Part shown: positions 1 to 7,937 of the stretch, in pieces | Layout: the number at the start of each line of letters is the position of its first letter | How positions within the stretch are numbered: position 1 is the stretch's first letter | NCBI GenBank assembly: GCA_017516485.1 | Contig: JAFXCH010000035.1 | Span: 1-39,881 of the forward strand | Source of the DNA: Clostridia bacterium | Lineage (GTDB): Bacteria; Bacillota; Clostridia; Oscillospirales; Acutalibacteraceae | Length of the DNA stretch: 39,881 nucleotides | Reading direction: 5' to 3' | Translations under genes and position numbers: made by a program | The notes under the pieces: generated by a model | The model's database searches: none | What the model was told of the DNA's origin: nothing | The model's input: only the letters and a program-made list of their open reading frames with translations

Positions 1-42
1 AAAAAATCCGAACGTGTCACCTGAAATGACAAAGTTCGGATT
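1..42 (-). terminator. Rho-independent terminator after the tRNA pair
   Basis: Read on the minus strand, a 9-bp stem (positions 34-42 with 5-13) encloses a smaller GTCA/TGAC hairpin and is followed by six T at positions 6-1. It lies just downstream of tRNA-Tyr in the direction of tRNA transcription. Confidence 0.85.
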
Positions 43-51
43 ATTTGTGTT

Positions 52-136
<85 letters not shown>

Positions 137-164
137 ATATTGACTTTTCTCAATAAAAAAGCGT

Positions 165-240
165 TGGAGCTGGTGGACGGACTCGAACCCCCGACCTGCT
201 GATTACAAATCAGCTGCTCTACCAACTGAGCTACACCAGC
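165..240 (-). tRNA. tRNA-Thr (anticodon TGT)
   Basis: This is a 76-nt cloverleaf on the minus strand. The acceptor stem GCTGGTG pairs with CACCAGC, CCA is encoded at 167-165, and the anticodon TGT is at 207-205 in loop TTTGTAA. It is the first gene of the two-tRNA transcript that starts at the promoter at 258-286. Confidence 0.97.
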
Positions 241-257
241 GAACTTAACGCTCGACT

Positions 258-286
258 AATATACCACGAATAAACAAATAAGTCAA
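258..286 (-). promoter_or_regulatory. Sigma-A promoter for the tRNA pair
   Basis: On the minus strand, -35 TTGACT (286-281) and -10 TATATT (263-258) are separated by exactly 17 nt. The -10 box ends 17 nt before the first base of tRNA-Thr, as expected for a stable-RNA promoter. Confidence 0.85.
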
Positions 287-366
287 GAGTATTTTTCAAA
301 AAAACCGAAAAATTTTTGCTTTTATTTTGTTTTAATATAAAAAATCTGTATTTAAGGGCTTTTAAG

Positions 367-395
367 TTGAAAATTCAGGCATATTTTGATAGAAT
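367..395 (+). promoter_or_regulatory. Sigma-A promoter for the rhamnosidase-EutH operon
   Basis: -35 TTGAAA (367-372) and -10 TAGAAT (390-395) have 17-nt spacing. The predicted transcript would start near 402, about 28 nt before the ATG at 430, leaving room only for a ribosome binding site. No obvious operator palindrome was seen. Confidence 0.6.
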
Positions 396-429
396 TAATA
401 TAAGATTTCTTAAAAAAGGGGTAATAAAA

Positions 430-2532
430 ATGCTGTGTGAAAAATGGATATGGTTGCCTGAGGGTAAATATCCCGACAGGCAGTGTTGCTGTTACAGCGA
501 CCTTGGCGATGACAATAGCGGTATTTTTACTGTTGCAGAGTTTAAGAGGGAATACGCTTACGGAAAAAGGATTGCTTCGGCAAAACTGAGATTCAGCGCA
601 GACACAGCGTTTCAGCTTTATATAAACGGTGAGTTTTATGCTACGGGTCCCGCTTCGGTAGGCGGTGACTTTCTCGGCAACGAAAAGCCGAGGAACTATT
701 ATTACGCGTATGAAACCGAAATTAATCCTGATTCCGATGTGCTTGAGTTTTTCGCAAGGGTCAGGATGAAACCTGACAGAGGCTTTGAATTTTCCAAGGG
801 ACACGGCGGATTTATGCTTGCTGCAGAAATCAGGTTTGCCGACGGTACAAAGACCGTAATAAATACTGATAATTCGTGGCTTGTGCGTTTTAACGGGTCT
901 TATACGCAGTCGCGTAAGTTTGATTCGACAGTAGTACCCGACGAATATGTAAATGCCGAGGAGATATTTAACCTCTGGCATACCGAAACTGCTCCGATTC
1001 CTGTTTGCACCGAAAGCAAAATGAGCACTAAAATTACACTGGCTCCCGGTGAAAAGAAAACCGTTACCTTTGAGCTTGACAAAATATATGCAGGCTATGT
1101 TTTTGCAAAGGCCGATGCATCCGTAATGGCTGAAATAATCTGCCGTGAAACTACGGAAAGCGGTTCGTCTGAGTCTGTCAACTTTGTAGGTGCAGGCGAA
1201 TACAGAAGCTTTTATATGCACAGTGCAGGTGAGATGATTGCTGAAATTGAATGTGGTGATGATAGTGGCTGTGAGTTTGAATTCGGATTTATTACAAGCT
1301 GTTACCCCGTAGAGAAAGAAGCTGTTATATATACAAACGATGCGGCACTAAATCAGGTGCTTGACACCTGCCGACATACTCTTAAAGTCTGCCGTCAGAC
1401 ACTTCACCTTGATAGCCCGAAGCACTGCGAGCCGCTTGCCTGTACGGGCGACTACTATATTGAAAGCCTTATGACTGTATTTTCATTCGGCGATATGCGC
1501 CTTGCAGAGTTTGACCTGCTCCGTACGGCAGAGCTTATACGCAACAACGGCGGCAGAATGTTCCATACAACCTACAGCCTTATCTGGGTTAGGATGCTGC
1601 TCGATGTTTATAAGCTTACGGGCAACAAAGAGCTGCTCAAAAAATGCGAGGATGCACTGATTATGCTGCTCGGACTGTTTGAAACATATATCGGTGATAC
1701 TCAGCTTATCGAAACTTCGCCCGATTTTATGTTTGTGGACTGGATTTATATTGATGAAATATCAATGCATCATCCGCCTAAGGCACTTGGTCAGACCTGC
1801 CTTAATCTTTACTATTTTGCGGCACTCGGTGCGGCTGCTGAAATTTACAGTATTCTCGGTGAATCAGCTATGACTGAGGATTGCCTTAAAAAGAGAGACA
1901 CTTTGCGCTTTGCAATTAATTCACAGCTTTTCGACAGTGAAAAAGGAATGTATTTTGAAGGCCTTAACACACCGAGCGAGGGCGATTTCAGCGACTGGAA
2001 ATGGATGGTTGCAAACGTTGAAAAGAGATATTATCTGAAGCAGTCAAATATTCTTGCCGCATATGTCGGAATTTGTGACAGAGAAACTGCAAGAGTTATA
2101 ATACATAAAATTATGAGCGACGAAATACCCGGTGACTATCAGCCGTATTTTGCGCACTATCTGCTCGAAGCAATTTACTCAAACGGCTTGCGTGATGAGT
2201 ATACACTCAAGGTGCTGGAGCGTTGGAAGGTTCCCGTTGCCGAATGTCCGAAAGGGCTTGTTGAGGGCTTTATTGCACCCGAGCCGACTTACAGCTTTGA
2301 CCATTCTCACGCATGGGGCGGCACTCCGCTCTGGTCACTGCCCAAGGCTTTGACAGGATTTGAGATGATTAAACCTGCATTTGAAGAGGTTGCTTTTTCA
2401 CCGAGCCTGCTTGGCCTTGAGCACGCAAAAGTAGAGATGCCGACACCTTATGGTGATATAACAGTAGAAATGAAGCAGGGTAGTGAGCCCGTAATTACAT
2501 CACCCGAAGAAATTACTATCAGGAGAAAATAA
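430..2532 (+). CDS. GH78-type alpha-L-rhamnosidase (six-hairpin fold)
   Basis: The 700-residue product resembles bacterial alpha-L-rhamnosidases, which release terminal rhamnose from pectin (RG-I) fragments or glycosides. It has an N-terminal beta-sandwich part (about 1-300), a helical (alpha/alpha)6 catalytic part and a C-terminal beta domain starting near the HAWGG segment at about 625. The catalytic-loop motif at about 327-341 reads LDSPKHCEPLACTGD. The usual acidic positions (D328, E334, D341) are kept, but the R-D-E-R-L-G-W core common in the family is altered. No signal peptide is present, so it probably acts in the cytoplasm on imported oligosaccharides. The start at 430 was chosen because AAAAAAGGGG lies 8 nt upstream; an in-frame ATG at 316 lies upstream of the promoter. 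It overlaps the next gene by one base. Substrate is inferred from family only. Confidence 0.82.
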   Translation: MLCEKWIWLPEGKYPDRQCCCYSDLGDDNSGIFTVAEFKREYAYGKRIASAKLRFSADTAFQLYINGEFYATGPASVGGDFLGNEKPRNYYYAYETEINPDSDVLEFFARVRMKPDRGFEFSKGHGGFMLAAEIRFADGTKTVINTDNSWLVRFNGSYTQSRKFDSTVVPDEYVNAEEIFNLWHTETAPIPVCTESKMSTKITLAPGEKKTVTFELDKIYAGYVFAKADASVMAEIICRETTESGSSESVNFVGAGEYRSFYMHSAGEMIAEIECGDDSGCEFEFGFITSCYPVEKEAVIYTNDAALNQVLDTCRHTLKVCRQTLHLDSPKHCEPLACTGDYYIESLMTVFSFGDMRLAEFDLLRTAELIRNNGGRMFHTTYSLIWVRMLLDVYKLTGNKELLKKCEDALIMLLGLFETYIGDTQLIETSPDFMFVDWIYIDEISMHHPPKALGQTCLNLYYFAALGAAAEIYSILGESAMTEDCLKKRDTLRFAINSQLFDSEKGMYFEGLNTPSEGDFSDWKWMVANVEKRYYLKQSNILAAYVGICDRETARVIIHKIMSDEIPGDYQPYFAHYLLEAIYSNGLRDEYTLKVLERWKVPVAECPKGLVEGFIAPEPTYSFDHSHAWGGTPLWSLPKALTGFEMIKPAFEEVAFSPSLLGLEHAKVEMPTPYGDITVEMKQGSEPVITSPEEITIRRK

Positions 2533-3626
2533 TGGATATTTTACAGTGGATATTTGCAGTGTTTGCAATTATCGGTGCGGTTGACAGAATAATCGGCAAC
2601 AAGTTCAAACTCGGTGAAGAATTTGAAAAAGGTATAGTGGCTTCGGGTACGCTGTCACTCGCTATGGTTGGTATGATATGTATTGCACCCTCTGTTGCAA
2701 AACTGTTAGAGCCCGTGTTTGCGCCTGTGTCGGCGGCTACGGGCATTGATATGTCATTTATCGGCAGTTTTATTGCAAACGATATGGGCGGTGCGGCAAT
2801 CTCGTCAGCACTTGCCGGCGACGAAATCCTCGGCGGCTTCAACGGCCTTGTCGTTGCTTCAATGCTTGGTGCAACAGTTTGCTTTACAGTGCCGGTAGCT
2901 CTTAAAATGATTAAAAAAGAGTACCACAAGGATGTGCTCAGCGGTATCCTCTGCGGTATTGCTACTATGCCGGTAGGCTGTATCGTGTCGGGACTTATGC
3001 TTGGTGTAGGTTTTGGTAAGCTGATGCTGAATCTCCTGCCCGTGCTTATAGTTGCGGTTATAACCTGCATAGGTCTTGTTCTGAAGCCCGACCTTTGCCG
3101 TAAGATTTTCGGACTTATAGGCAGCTTTGTTATGGTTGTAATTACCGTCGGTCTTGCCGCAGGTATTTTCAGCCACCTTACGGGTAAGACCCTGATTCCT
3201 TATATGAGCCCTGTTAAGGATGCGTTTGCAATCGTTGCCGATGTTGCGATTATTCTTGCAGGCGTATTCCCGCTGATTAAGGTTATATCACTGATTTTCG
3301 GCAAGATTTTTGCCGCTGCAGGCAAGAAAATCGGTGTTGATGAAACTTCGGTGCTTGGTTTTATATCTTCACTCGCAAACAGCATACCTACCTTTGAAAT
3401 GGCGGAAAAAATGAACGCAAAGGGAAGAATGATGAATATGGCTTTTGCCGTATCAGCTTCATTCGTTTTCGGCGACCACCTTGCTTTTACGATGTCGTTT
3501 GATAAGCGATTCTTATGGGCGGTTATCGCAGGCAAGCTGATAAGCGGTGTTTGTGCCATAGTTGCGGCTGTGTTTATGTACAATCTTACATATAAAAATC
3601 AAAATAAAAGAGGTGCACTACAATGA
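2532..3626 (+). CDS. EutH-family permease (ethanolamine-type transporter)
   Basis: This 364-residue, very hydrophobic protein has about ten membrane segments and matches the EutH family along its length: GAVDRIIG near the N terminus, LSLAMVGM at about 42-49, the ANDMGG segment near 83-88, and the FAVSASFVFGDHLAF segment near 310-325. EutH proteins move ethanolamine into cells and normally sit among eut microcompartment genes. None are seen here. Instead the gene is translationally coupled by 1 nt to a rhamnosidase upstream and by 4 nt to a secreted beta-helix protein downstream. The AGGAGA site (2521-2526) lies inside the upstream gene. The family is clear. The substrate is not; the neighbours suggest a pectin-derived solute or a role unlike classical ethanolamine use. 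Confidence 0.88.
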   Translation: MDILQWIFAVFAIIGAVDRIIGNKFKLGEEFEKGIVASGTLSLAMVGMICIAPSVAKLLEPVFAPVSAATGIDMSFIGSFIANDMGGAAISSALAGDEILGGFNGLVVASMLGATVCFTVPVALKMIKKEYHKDVLSGILCGIATMPVGCIVSGLMLGVGFGKLMLNLLPVLIVAVITCIGLVLKPDLCRKIFGLIGSFVMVVITVGLAAGIFSHLTGKTLIPYMSPVKDAFAIVADVAIILAGVFPLIKVISLIFGKIFAAAGKKIGVDETSVLGFISSLANSIPTFEMAEKMNAKGRMMNMAFAVSASFVFGDHLAFTMSFDKRFLWAVIAGKLISGVCAIVAAVFMYNLTYKNQNKRGALQ

Positions 3627-4840
3627 AAAAATTTGTTAAATTCGCGGCTGCTGTGCTTGCTGTTACTATTGTTGCGGTAACTGCACTCAGCATTTTCGGA
3701 CATGGCGGTGAGGATTATTCCTTCAGCTACGGTGAATATTACAATGAAATAGCTGCGATGGAAAACGATTTTGAATCAGCGATTGAGGTTGCAGAGCAGG
3801 CGGCTGCTTCGCCAGTAAATGTCGGTGCAACCTCGGCACTCGGTTATGTTATAGTTACCGACTATTTGCCGAATGACGGCAAGACAGACGTTGCGGATGC
3901 TTTGCAGGCCGTGATTGATGCAAATCCGAACCGTACAATATATTTTCCCGACGGTATATACCTAATCAGCAAGCCTATTTGCACACCTGCAGACCCGAGG
4001 AAGAGTGTTGACCTTCAACTTTCAAACTATGCTGTAATCCGTGCTGCCGAGAATTGGTCAAGCGATGAGGCAATGATACGCCTTGGCGGTAAGGATGCGG
4101 CAAACGATACTCATACCCCGGGCAGTAACTATTCTCTGACAGGCGGAATTATTGATGGCTCGGGTAAAGCGAACGGAATAAGCATTGATTCCGGCAGAGA
4201 AACTATGATACAAAAGGTTTCGATAAAGCATACCCCCATCGGTATCCACGTCAAATACGGAGCCAACAGCTCTTCGTCGGATGCGGATATAAGTGATATA
4301 AATATCATTGGTACGGGCGGCACGGATTCAATAGGAATCTTTGTAGAGGGCTTTGATAATACATTTACAAATATACGTATCGGTAATGTATTTACGGGCG
4401 TTTATCTCAAGTCGTGTGCAAATTCACTTCGTAACATTCATCCGCTTTATTACTCAGATTATACGGATTATGAGAACAGCTGCGGTTTCCTTGATGAAGG
4501 CGGCAATAATGTATACGATTTCTGCTACAGTGACCAGTTCTGTATTGCGTTCCGTATTGTCGGCACAAGGTCAAGCATATATGATAATTGCTTCTGCTTC
4601 TGGTATTCAGCGGCAGGCGGCAGAGAGATAGCTTTTGAAACAGACGGCAAGTTCAACTCGGTTGTAACTAACTTCCGCACAGGATTCAGAGGTGACACGA
4701 AAAACTCTGTGCTTGTTGTCGGTGAGGCAGGCGGCTACGGTGTGTTTGATAATCTGCTTACGGGAAGTGTTTCTGATATTACACATAATTTGTATAAAAA
4801 AGAAGGACTTATATGGATGATCAGGAGTATATTTATCTGA
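3623..4840 (+). CDS. Secreted pectate-lyase-3-like right-handed beta-helix protein
   Basis: The 405-residue product starts with MKKFVKF and a hydrophobic stretch (about residues 7-25), a signal peptide or membrane anchor, so it should act outside the membrane. At about 80-120 it has the pattern of the Pectate_lyase_3 fold (TDYLPNDGKTD, a helix, then IYFPDGIYLIS). Short beta-rung repeats such as GIIDGSG, ISDINIIGTGG and FTNIRIGNVFTGVYLKS follow. Such domains cut or bind pectin and other polysaccharides, but no catalytic residue can be assigned with confidence. It overlaps EutH by 4 nt (ATGA), with an AGGTG site 7 nt upstream. It is the last gene of the operon and converges on rplL across a shared terminator. 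Confidence 0.72.
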   Translation: MKKFVKFAAAVLAVTIVAVTALSIFGHGGEDYSFSYGEYYNEIAAMENDFESAIEVAEQAAASPVNVGATSALGYVIVTDYLPNDGKTDVADALQAVIDANPNRTIYFPDGIYLISKPICTPADPRKSVDLQLSNYAVIRAAENWSSDEAMIRLGGKDAANDTHTPGSNYSLTGGIIDGSGKANGISIDSGRETMIQKVSIKHTPIGIHVKYGANSSSSDADISDINIIGTGGTDSIGIFVEGFDNTFTNIRIGNVFTGVYLKSCANSLRNIHPLYYSDYTDYENSCGFLDEGGNNVYDFCYSDQFCIAFRIVGTRSSIYDNCFCFWYSAAGGREIAFETDGKFNSVVTNFRTGFRGDTKNSVLVVGEAGGYGVFDNLLTGSVSDITHNLYKKEGLIWMIRSIFI

Positions 4841-4892
4841 GTAAAACGATGTGTTTTCAATGTTATATATGAATAATATATACAGCGAAAAG

Positions 4893-4927
4893 AAAAAAGA
4901 GCGGACTCTTGCGAGTTCGCTCTTTTT
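4893..4927. terminator. Bidirectional terminator between beta-helix gene and rplL
   Basis: The 11-bp stem AGAGCGGACTC with GAGTTCGCTCT (one G-T pair) has a TTGC loop. It carries an A-run before and a T-run after, so it can end transcription from both sides. It closes both convergent operons and shows that the ribosomal operon ends after rplL. Confidence 0.9.
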
Positions 4928-4945
4928 ATGTTGATTGAAATTAAC

Positions 4946-5317
4946 TTACTTAAGCTCAACCTTTGCGCCGACTTCTTCAAGCTTAGCCTTGATAGCCTCA
5001 GCGTCGTCCTTAGAAACAGCTTCCTTAACAGCCTTGGGAGCACCGTCAACAACTGCCTTTGCCTCTGCAAGACCAAGACCTGTTACCTCACGGACAACCT
5101 TGATAACCTTGATCTTCTCTGCGCCAACCTCTGCAAGGATAACGTCGAACTCTGTCTTCTCTTCTGCTGCTGCAGCTGCCTCTGTGGGAGCTGCTACTGC
5201 AACTGCTGCTGCAGCGGATACGCCGAACTCTTCCTCAACAGCGTGTACAAGCTCGGAGAGCTCGAGAACTGTGAGGCCCTTAAGTGTTTCAATGATAGAA
5301 GTAATCTTCTCTGACAT
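4946..5317 (-). CDS. rplL: Ribosomal protein bL12 (L7/L12)
   Basis: The 123-residue product has the N-terminal dimerisation part ([22 protein letters not shown]), an Ala-rich hinge at about 38-55 ([18 protein letters not shown]) and the conserved C-terminal domain ([27 protein letters not shown]). It forms the ribosomal stalk that recruits translation GTPases. The start at 5317 follows a GGAGG site 8 nt upstream; an in-frame upstream Met is not needed. It lies 54 nt after rplJ and is covered by the L10 leader. In most bacteria rpoB follows; here a terminator follows. Confidence 0.98.
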   Translation of the reverse strand: MSEKITSIIETLKGLTVLELSELVHAVEEEFGVSAAAAVAVAAPTEAAAAAEEKTEFDVILAEVGAEKIKVIKVVREVTGLGLAEAKAVVDGAPKAVKEAVSKDDAEAIKAKLEEVGAKVELK

Positions 5318-5371
5318 GGTAATAACCTCCGTTAACAAATTTAATAAATAGTTTTTAGTGTTTTTTACAGA

Positions 5372-5896
5372 TTAAGCTTCTGCGGGAGCTTCCTCAGCGG
5401 GAGCACCGTCCTTATCGACGATAGCCTGAATAGCACGTGCGAAAGCTGAGATGGGAGCATTGAAAGCGTTGCAAACTGTAGCAAGAAGGATCTCTCTGCT
5501 GGGAAGTTTTGCAAGGCTGTCAATCTTGTCGAGGCTGATGATCTCTTTATCGAGATAACCGCTCTTAACCTCGAAAGTCTTGCTTGTGCTTGCATACTTG
5601 GAAAGGATGCGAGCTGCTGCAACATAGTCATCAGCACTTGTTGCGAGAGCAGTTGTACCGTTGAGAACTTCCTCGGGGATAGCAATCTCAGCTTCCTGAG
5701 CTGCGAGCTTGAGGAGTGTATTCTTAACAACTGTGTACTTAACGTTAGCCTCTCTGAGTTCCTTACGGAGCTTGGTGTCGTCAGCAACGGAAATACCGCT
5801 GTAGTTAACGATAACACCTGCACAAGAATTCTTAAGTTCTTCGGCGAGTGCAGCGACTGCCTGCTTCTTTTGTTCAAGAACTGCTGCGCTTGGCAT
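5372..5896 (-). CDS. rplJ: Ribosomal protein uL10
   Basis: This is a 174-residue L10 protein: PSAAVLEQKKQAVAAL at the N terminus, the VNYSGISVADDTKLRKELR segment, and a C-terminal helix rich in Ala and Glu that holds L7/L12 dimers. L10 also binds its own leader RNA in this family. The start at 5896 was chosen for the GGAGGTG site 8 nt upstream; the longer in-frame ATG at 5944 lies inside the attenuator hairpin and is not credible. Confidence 0.98.
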   Translation of the reverse strand: MPSAAVLEQKKQAVAALAEELKNSCAGVIVNYSGISVADDTKLRKELREANVKYTVVKNTLLKLAAQEAEIAIPEEVLNGTTALATSADDYVAAARILSKYASTSKTFEVKSGYLDKEIISLDKIDSLAKLPSREILLATVCNAFNAPISAFARAIQAIVDKDGAPAEEAPAEA

Positions 5897-5924
5897 TGTG
5901 GATTCACCTCCGAAAAATATAAAT

Positions 5925-6062
5925 ATCAAAAAAGCTCTGCCCACCGATTGGAGGACAGAGCTGCAGAAAACAACAGAAAAATTGTTTTGTTAGCTTCATC
6001 CTCGGCAGGTGGTGTGAAACCTTTATGCAGTTTAACTGCGCCTGCTGTCTTTGGAACAGCTT
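5925..6062 (-). promoter_or_regulatory. Ribosomal protein L10 leader RNA
   Basis: The 200-nt gap between rplA and rplJ carries, on the minus strand, the hallmark of the L10 leader: a GACAGCAGG segment (about 6047-6039) pairing with CCTGCCGAGG (about 6012-6003), whose asymmetric G/A-rich side forms the L10-binding kink-turn. Next comes a spacer, then a terminator hairpin at 5961-5928. When free L10 binds, the leader is expected to favour termination, which balances L10/L12 with rRNA. The class is well known (Rfam L10_leader); the ends given are approximate. Confidence 0.88.
5928..5961 (-). terminator. Attenuator in the L10 leader
   Basis: The stem GCTCTG (5961-5956) pairs with CAGAGC (5939-5934) around an inner CCTCC/GGTGGG pairing. 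Six T follow at 5933-5928. It sits 32 nt before the rplJ start codon and is the regulated terminator of the leader. Confidence 0.85.
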
Positions 6063-6108
6063 GACTATAATATCATATAGTCAACACTTTGTCAAGTGTT
6101 TTTTTAAA

Positions 6109-6801
6109 TTAACCAACCTTTGTGGGGTTGATACGGATGCCGGGGCCCATTGTTGAAGCAACAACGCAGGAACGGATGTACTGACCCTTTGTTGCAGCGG
6201 GCTTAGCCTTAATAACAGCGTCGAGAAGTGTGTTGAAGTTTTCAGCAAGCTTCTCTGTGCCGAATGATGCCTTACCGATGGGGCAGTGCATAATGTTTGT
6301 CTTGTCGAGTCTGTACTCGATCTTACCTGCCTTAGCTTCTTCAACAGCCTTAGCAACGTCGGGTGTAACAGTACCTGCCTTGGGGCTGGGCATAAGACCA
6401 CGGGGACCAAGGACCTTACCGAGACGACCAACGAGACCCATCATGTTGGGAGCTGCGATACAAACGTCAAAATCCATGAAGCCTTCGCCCTGGATTCTTG
6501 CAACGAGATCTTCTGCACCGACGATCTCTGCACCTGCAGCTGCAGCTGCGTCTGCGTCTGCACCCTTTGCGAATACAGCAACGCGAACGCTCTTACCTGT
6601 ACCGTTGGGAAGAACTACAGCACCTCTGACCTGCTGGTCAGCGTGACGTGAGTCAACACCGAGACGGATGTGTACTTCGACTGTTTCGTCGAACTTAGCT
6701 GTTGCTGACTTGATAGCGAGCTCAAGAGCCTCTTCGGGATCGTAGAGCTTTGCTCTGTCAACAAGCTTTGCGCTTTCAATATACTTTTTACCGTGTTTCA
6801 T
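6109..6801 (-). CDS. rplA: Ribosomal protein uL1
   Basis: The 230-residue length and sequence are typical of L1 ([20 protein letters not shown] at the start; [21 protein letters not shown], the family signature, at about 125-145). L1 forms the stalk near the ribosomal E site and in many bacteria represses its own operon by binding the rplK-rplA mRNA. It starts 19 nt after rplK, with a GGGAGG site 8 nt before the ATG. Confidence 0.99.
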   Translation of the reverse strand: MKHGKKYIESAKLVDRAKLYDPEEALELAIKSATAKFDETVEVHIRLGVDSRHADQQVRGAVVLPNGTGKSVRVAVFAKGADADAAAAAGAEIVGAEDLVARIQGEGFMDFDVCIAAPNMMGLVGRLGKVLGPRGLMPSPKAGTVTPDVAKAVEEAKAGKIEYRLDKTNIMHCPIGKASFGTEKLAENFNTLLDAVIKAKPAATKGQYIRSCVVASTMGPGIRINPTKVG

Positions 6802-6820
6802 TATTCAAACCTCCCGAGCA

Positions 6821-7246
6821 TTAATCAACGACAGTGACGCCCATGCTGCGAGCTGTACCAGCTATCATGCTCATAGCTGTTTCGATTGTTGCAGCGTTAA
6901 GGTCGGGCATCTTCTGCTCGGCGATTTTTCTGATCTGTTCTGATGTGATTGTTGCAACCTTTGTCTTGTTCGGAACACCCGAACCGCTCTCGATACCGCA
7001 AGCCTTCTTGATAAGAACAGCAGCGGGGGGAGTCTTGGTTACGAAGCTGAATGTGTGATCAGCGTAAACAGTGATAACGACAGGGATGATAAGACCCATA
7101 TCGTTCTTTGTCCTCTCGTTGAACTCCTTGGTGAAAGACATGATGTTAAGACCATGCTGACCAAGTGCGGGACCAACGGGCGGAGCCGGTGTTGCTTTAC
7201 CGGCGGGGATCTGCAGCTTTACAAAGCCGACTACCTTCTGAGCCAT
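6821..7246 (-). CDS. rplK: Ribosomal protein uL11
   Basis: The 141-residue product is a standard L11 ([28 protein letters not shown] at the N terminus; the RNA-binding C-terminal domain includes [25 protein letters not shown]). It binds the GTPase-associated centre of 23S rRNA and is the sensor for RelA-type stringent response. It has a GGAGGTG site 8 nt upstream. Its 5' region holds a structured leader. Confidence 0.99.
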   Translation of the reverse strand: MAQKVVGFVKLQIPAGKATPAPPVGPALGQHGLNIMSFTKEFNERTKNDMGLIIPVVITVYADHTFSFVTKTPPAAVLIKKACGIESGSGVPNKTKVATITSEQIRKIAEQKMPDLNAATIETAMSMIAGTARSMGVTVVD

Positions 7247-7358
7247 TAGTTTGCACCTCCAAAATTGTGGTTGAGCGGAGCACTAAGAAAGATTTTGCTC
7301 CTCCCACGGGACCGAAGCCCCATAACACGGGTAATAACCCGATATTACCGAAAATAAA
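7247..7358 (-). promoter_or_regulatory. Structured rplK leader, probable L1-binding site
   Basis: The 112-nt nusG-rplK gap folds on the minus strand into three hairpins. The first is GGTAATA/TATTACC (7349-7330). The second is GGG/CCC with a tight CTTCGG-type loop (about 7320-7309). The third is a longer stem, GTGG...CCAC (7307-7267), enclosing GGAGC/GCTCC with an unpaired GA on the 5' side. A GTGGGAGGAGC helix with an asymmetric bulge before rplK resembles the rRNA site bound by L1, which regulates the L11 operon in many bacteria. The folds are read from the sequence; the ligand is inferred. Confidence 0.55.
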
Positions 7359-7919
7359 TTAGTCTGTGACAGGCTCGACCTGATCAAGCTCAAGCTCGAC
7401 AAGAGTCTCTCTGCCAAAGAAAGCGGAAACAGTAACCTTGACCATATTGTTTTCAAGGTCGATTTCCTGTACTACGCCGCTGAAGCCGTCCATAATGCCG
7501 TCCATAATGTTGACTGTGTCGCCAACCTCATAGCTGACCTCGATGGAGCGCTTTTCAACGCCGAGTTTGAGAACTTCCTCTTCCTTAAGCGGAACAGGTT
7601 TGCTCTCGGGGCCGACAAATCCCGTTACACCACGGGTGTTGCGGATAACATACCAGGTTTCGTCACTCATCTTGGGCTGGTCATCCTCGTCATAATTAAT
7701 GGCGAGCTTGACAAGCACATAACCGGGGAAGAGCTTACGCTCAACCTCGCGAGTGCTCTGGTCCTCACGTATCTCAGTGACGATTTCTGTCGGAATGGAT
7801 ACATCGAGGATGCTTTCCTGCATGCTGCGGTTTTCGACGATTTTACGGATACTGTCGGCTACTTTGTTTTCATATCCTGAATAGGTATGGATAGCATACC
7901 ATTTTGCATCATCAGCCAT
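7359..7919 (-). CDS. nusG: Transcription elongation/antitermination factor NusG
   Basis: The 186-residue product has the NGN domain (AKWYAIHTYSGYENKVADSI, then KLFPGYVLVKL at about 63-73 and TRGVTGFVG near 95-103). A C-terminal KOW domain follows at about 130-180 (VGDTVNIMDGIMDGFSGVVQEID). NusG binds RNA polymerase and links it to the ribosome or Rho. The gene starts 18 nt after secE, with GGAGG 6 nt before the ATG, in the classic secE-nusG pair. Confidence 0.98.
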   Translation of the reverse strand: MADDAKWYAIHTYSGYENKVADSIRKIVENRSMQESILDVSIPTEIVTEIREDQSTREVERKLFPGYVLVKLAINYDEDDQPKMSDETWYVIRNTRGVTGFVGPESKPVPLKEEEVLKLGVEKRSIEVSYEVGDTVNIMDGIMDGFSGVVQEIDLENNMVKVTVSAFFGRETLVELELDQVEPVTD

Positions 7920-7937
7920 TGTTATCCTCCGGTAAGC

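Noticed and set aside
352-1221. 289-residue minus-strand frame opposite the GH78 gene
   Set aside because: It has no ribosome site, its composition is unlike a protein, and it lies fully antisense to a well-supported enzyme.
2532-3626. Ethanolamine utilisation operon
   Set aside because: Only EutH is present. No eutBC, regulators or microcompartment shell genes were found in the window.
4928-5351. Long plus-strand frames opposite rplL and rplJ
   Set aside because: They are antisense shadows of Ala-rich ribosomal genes, with low-complexity Ser/Cys products and no ribosome sites.
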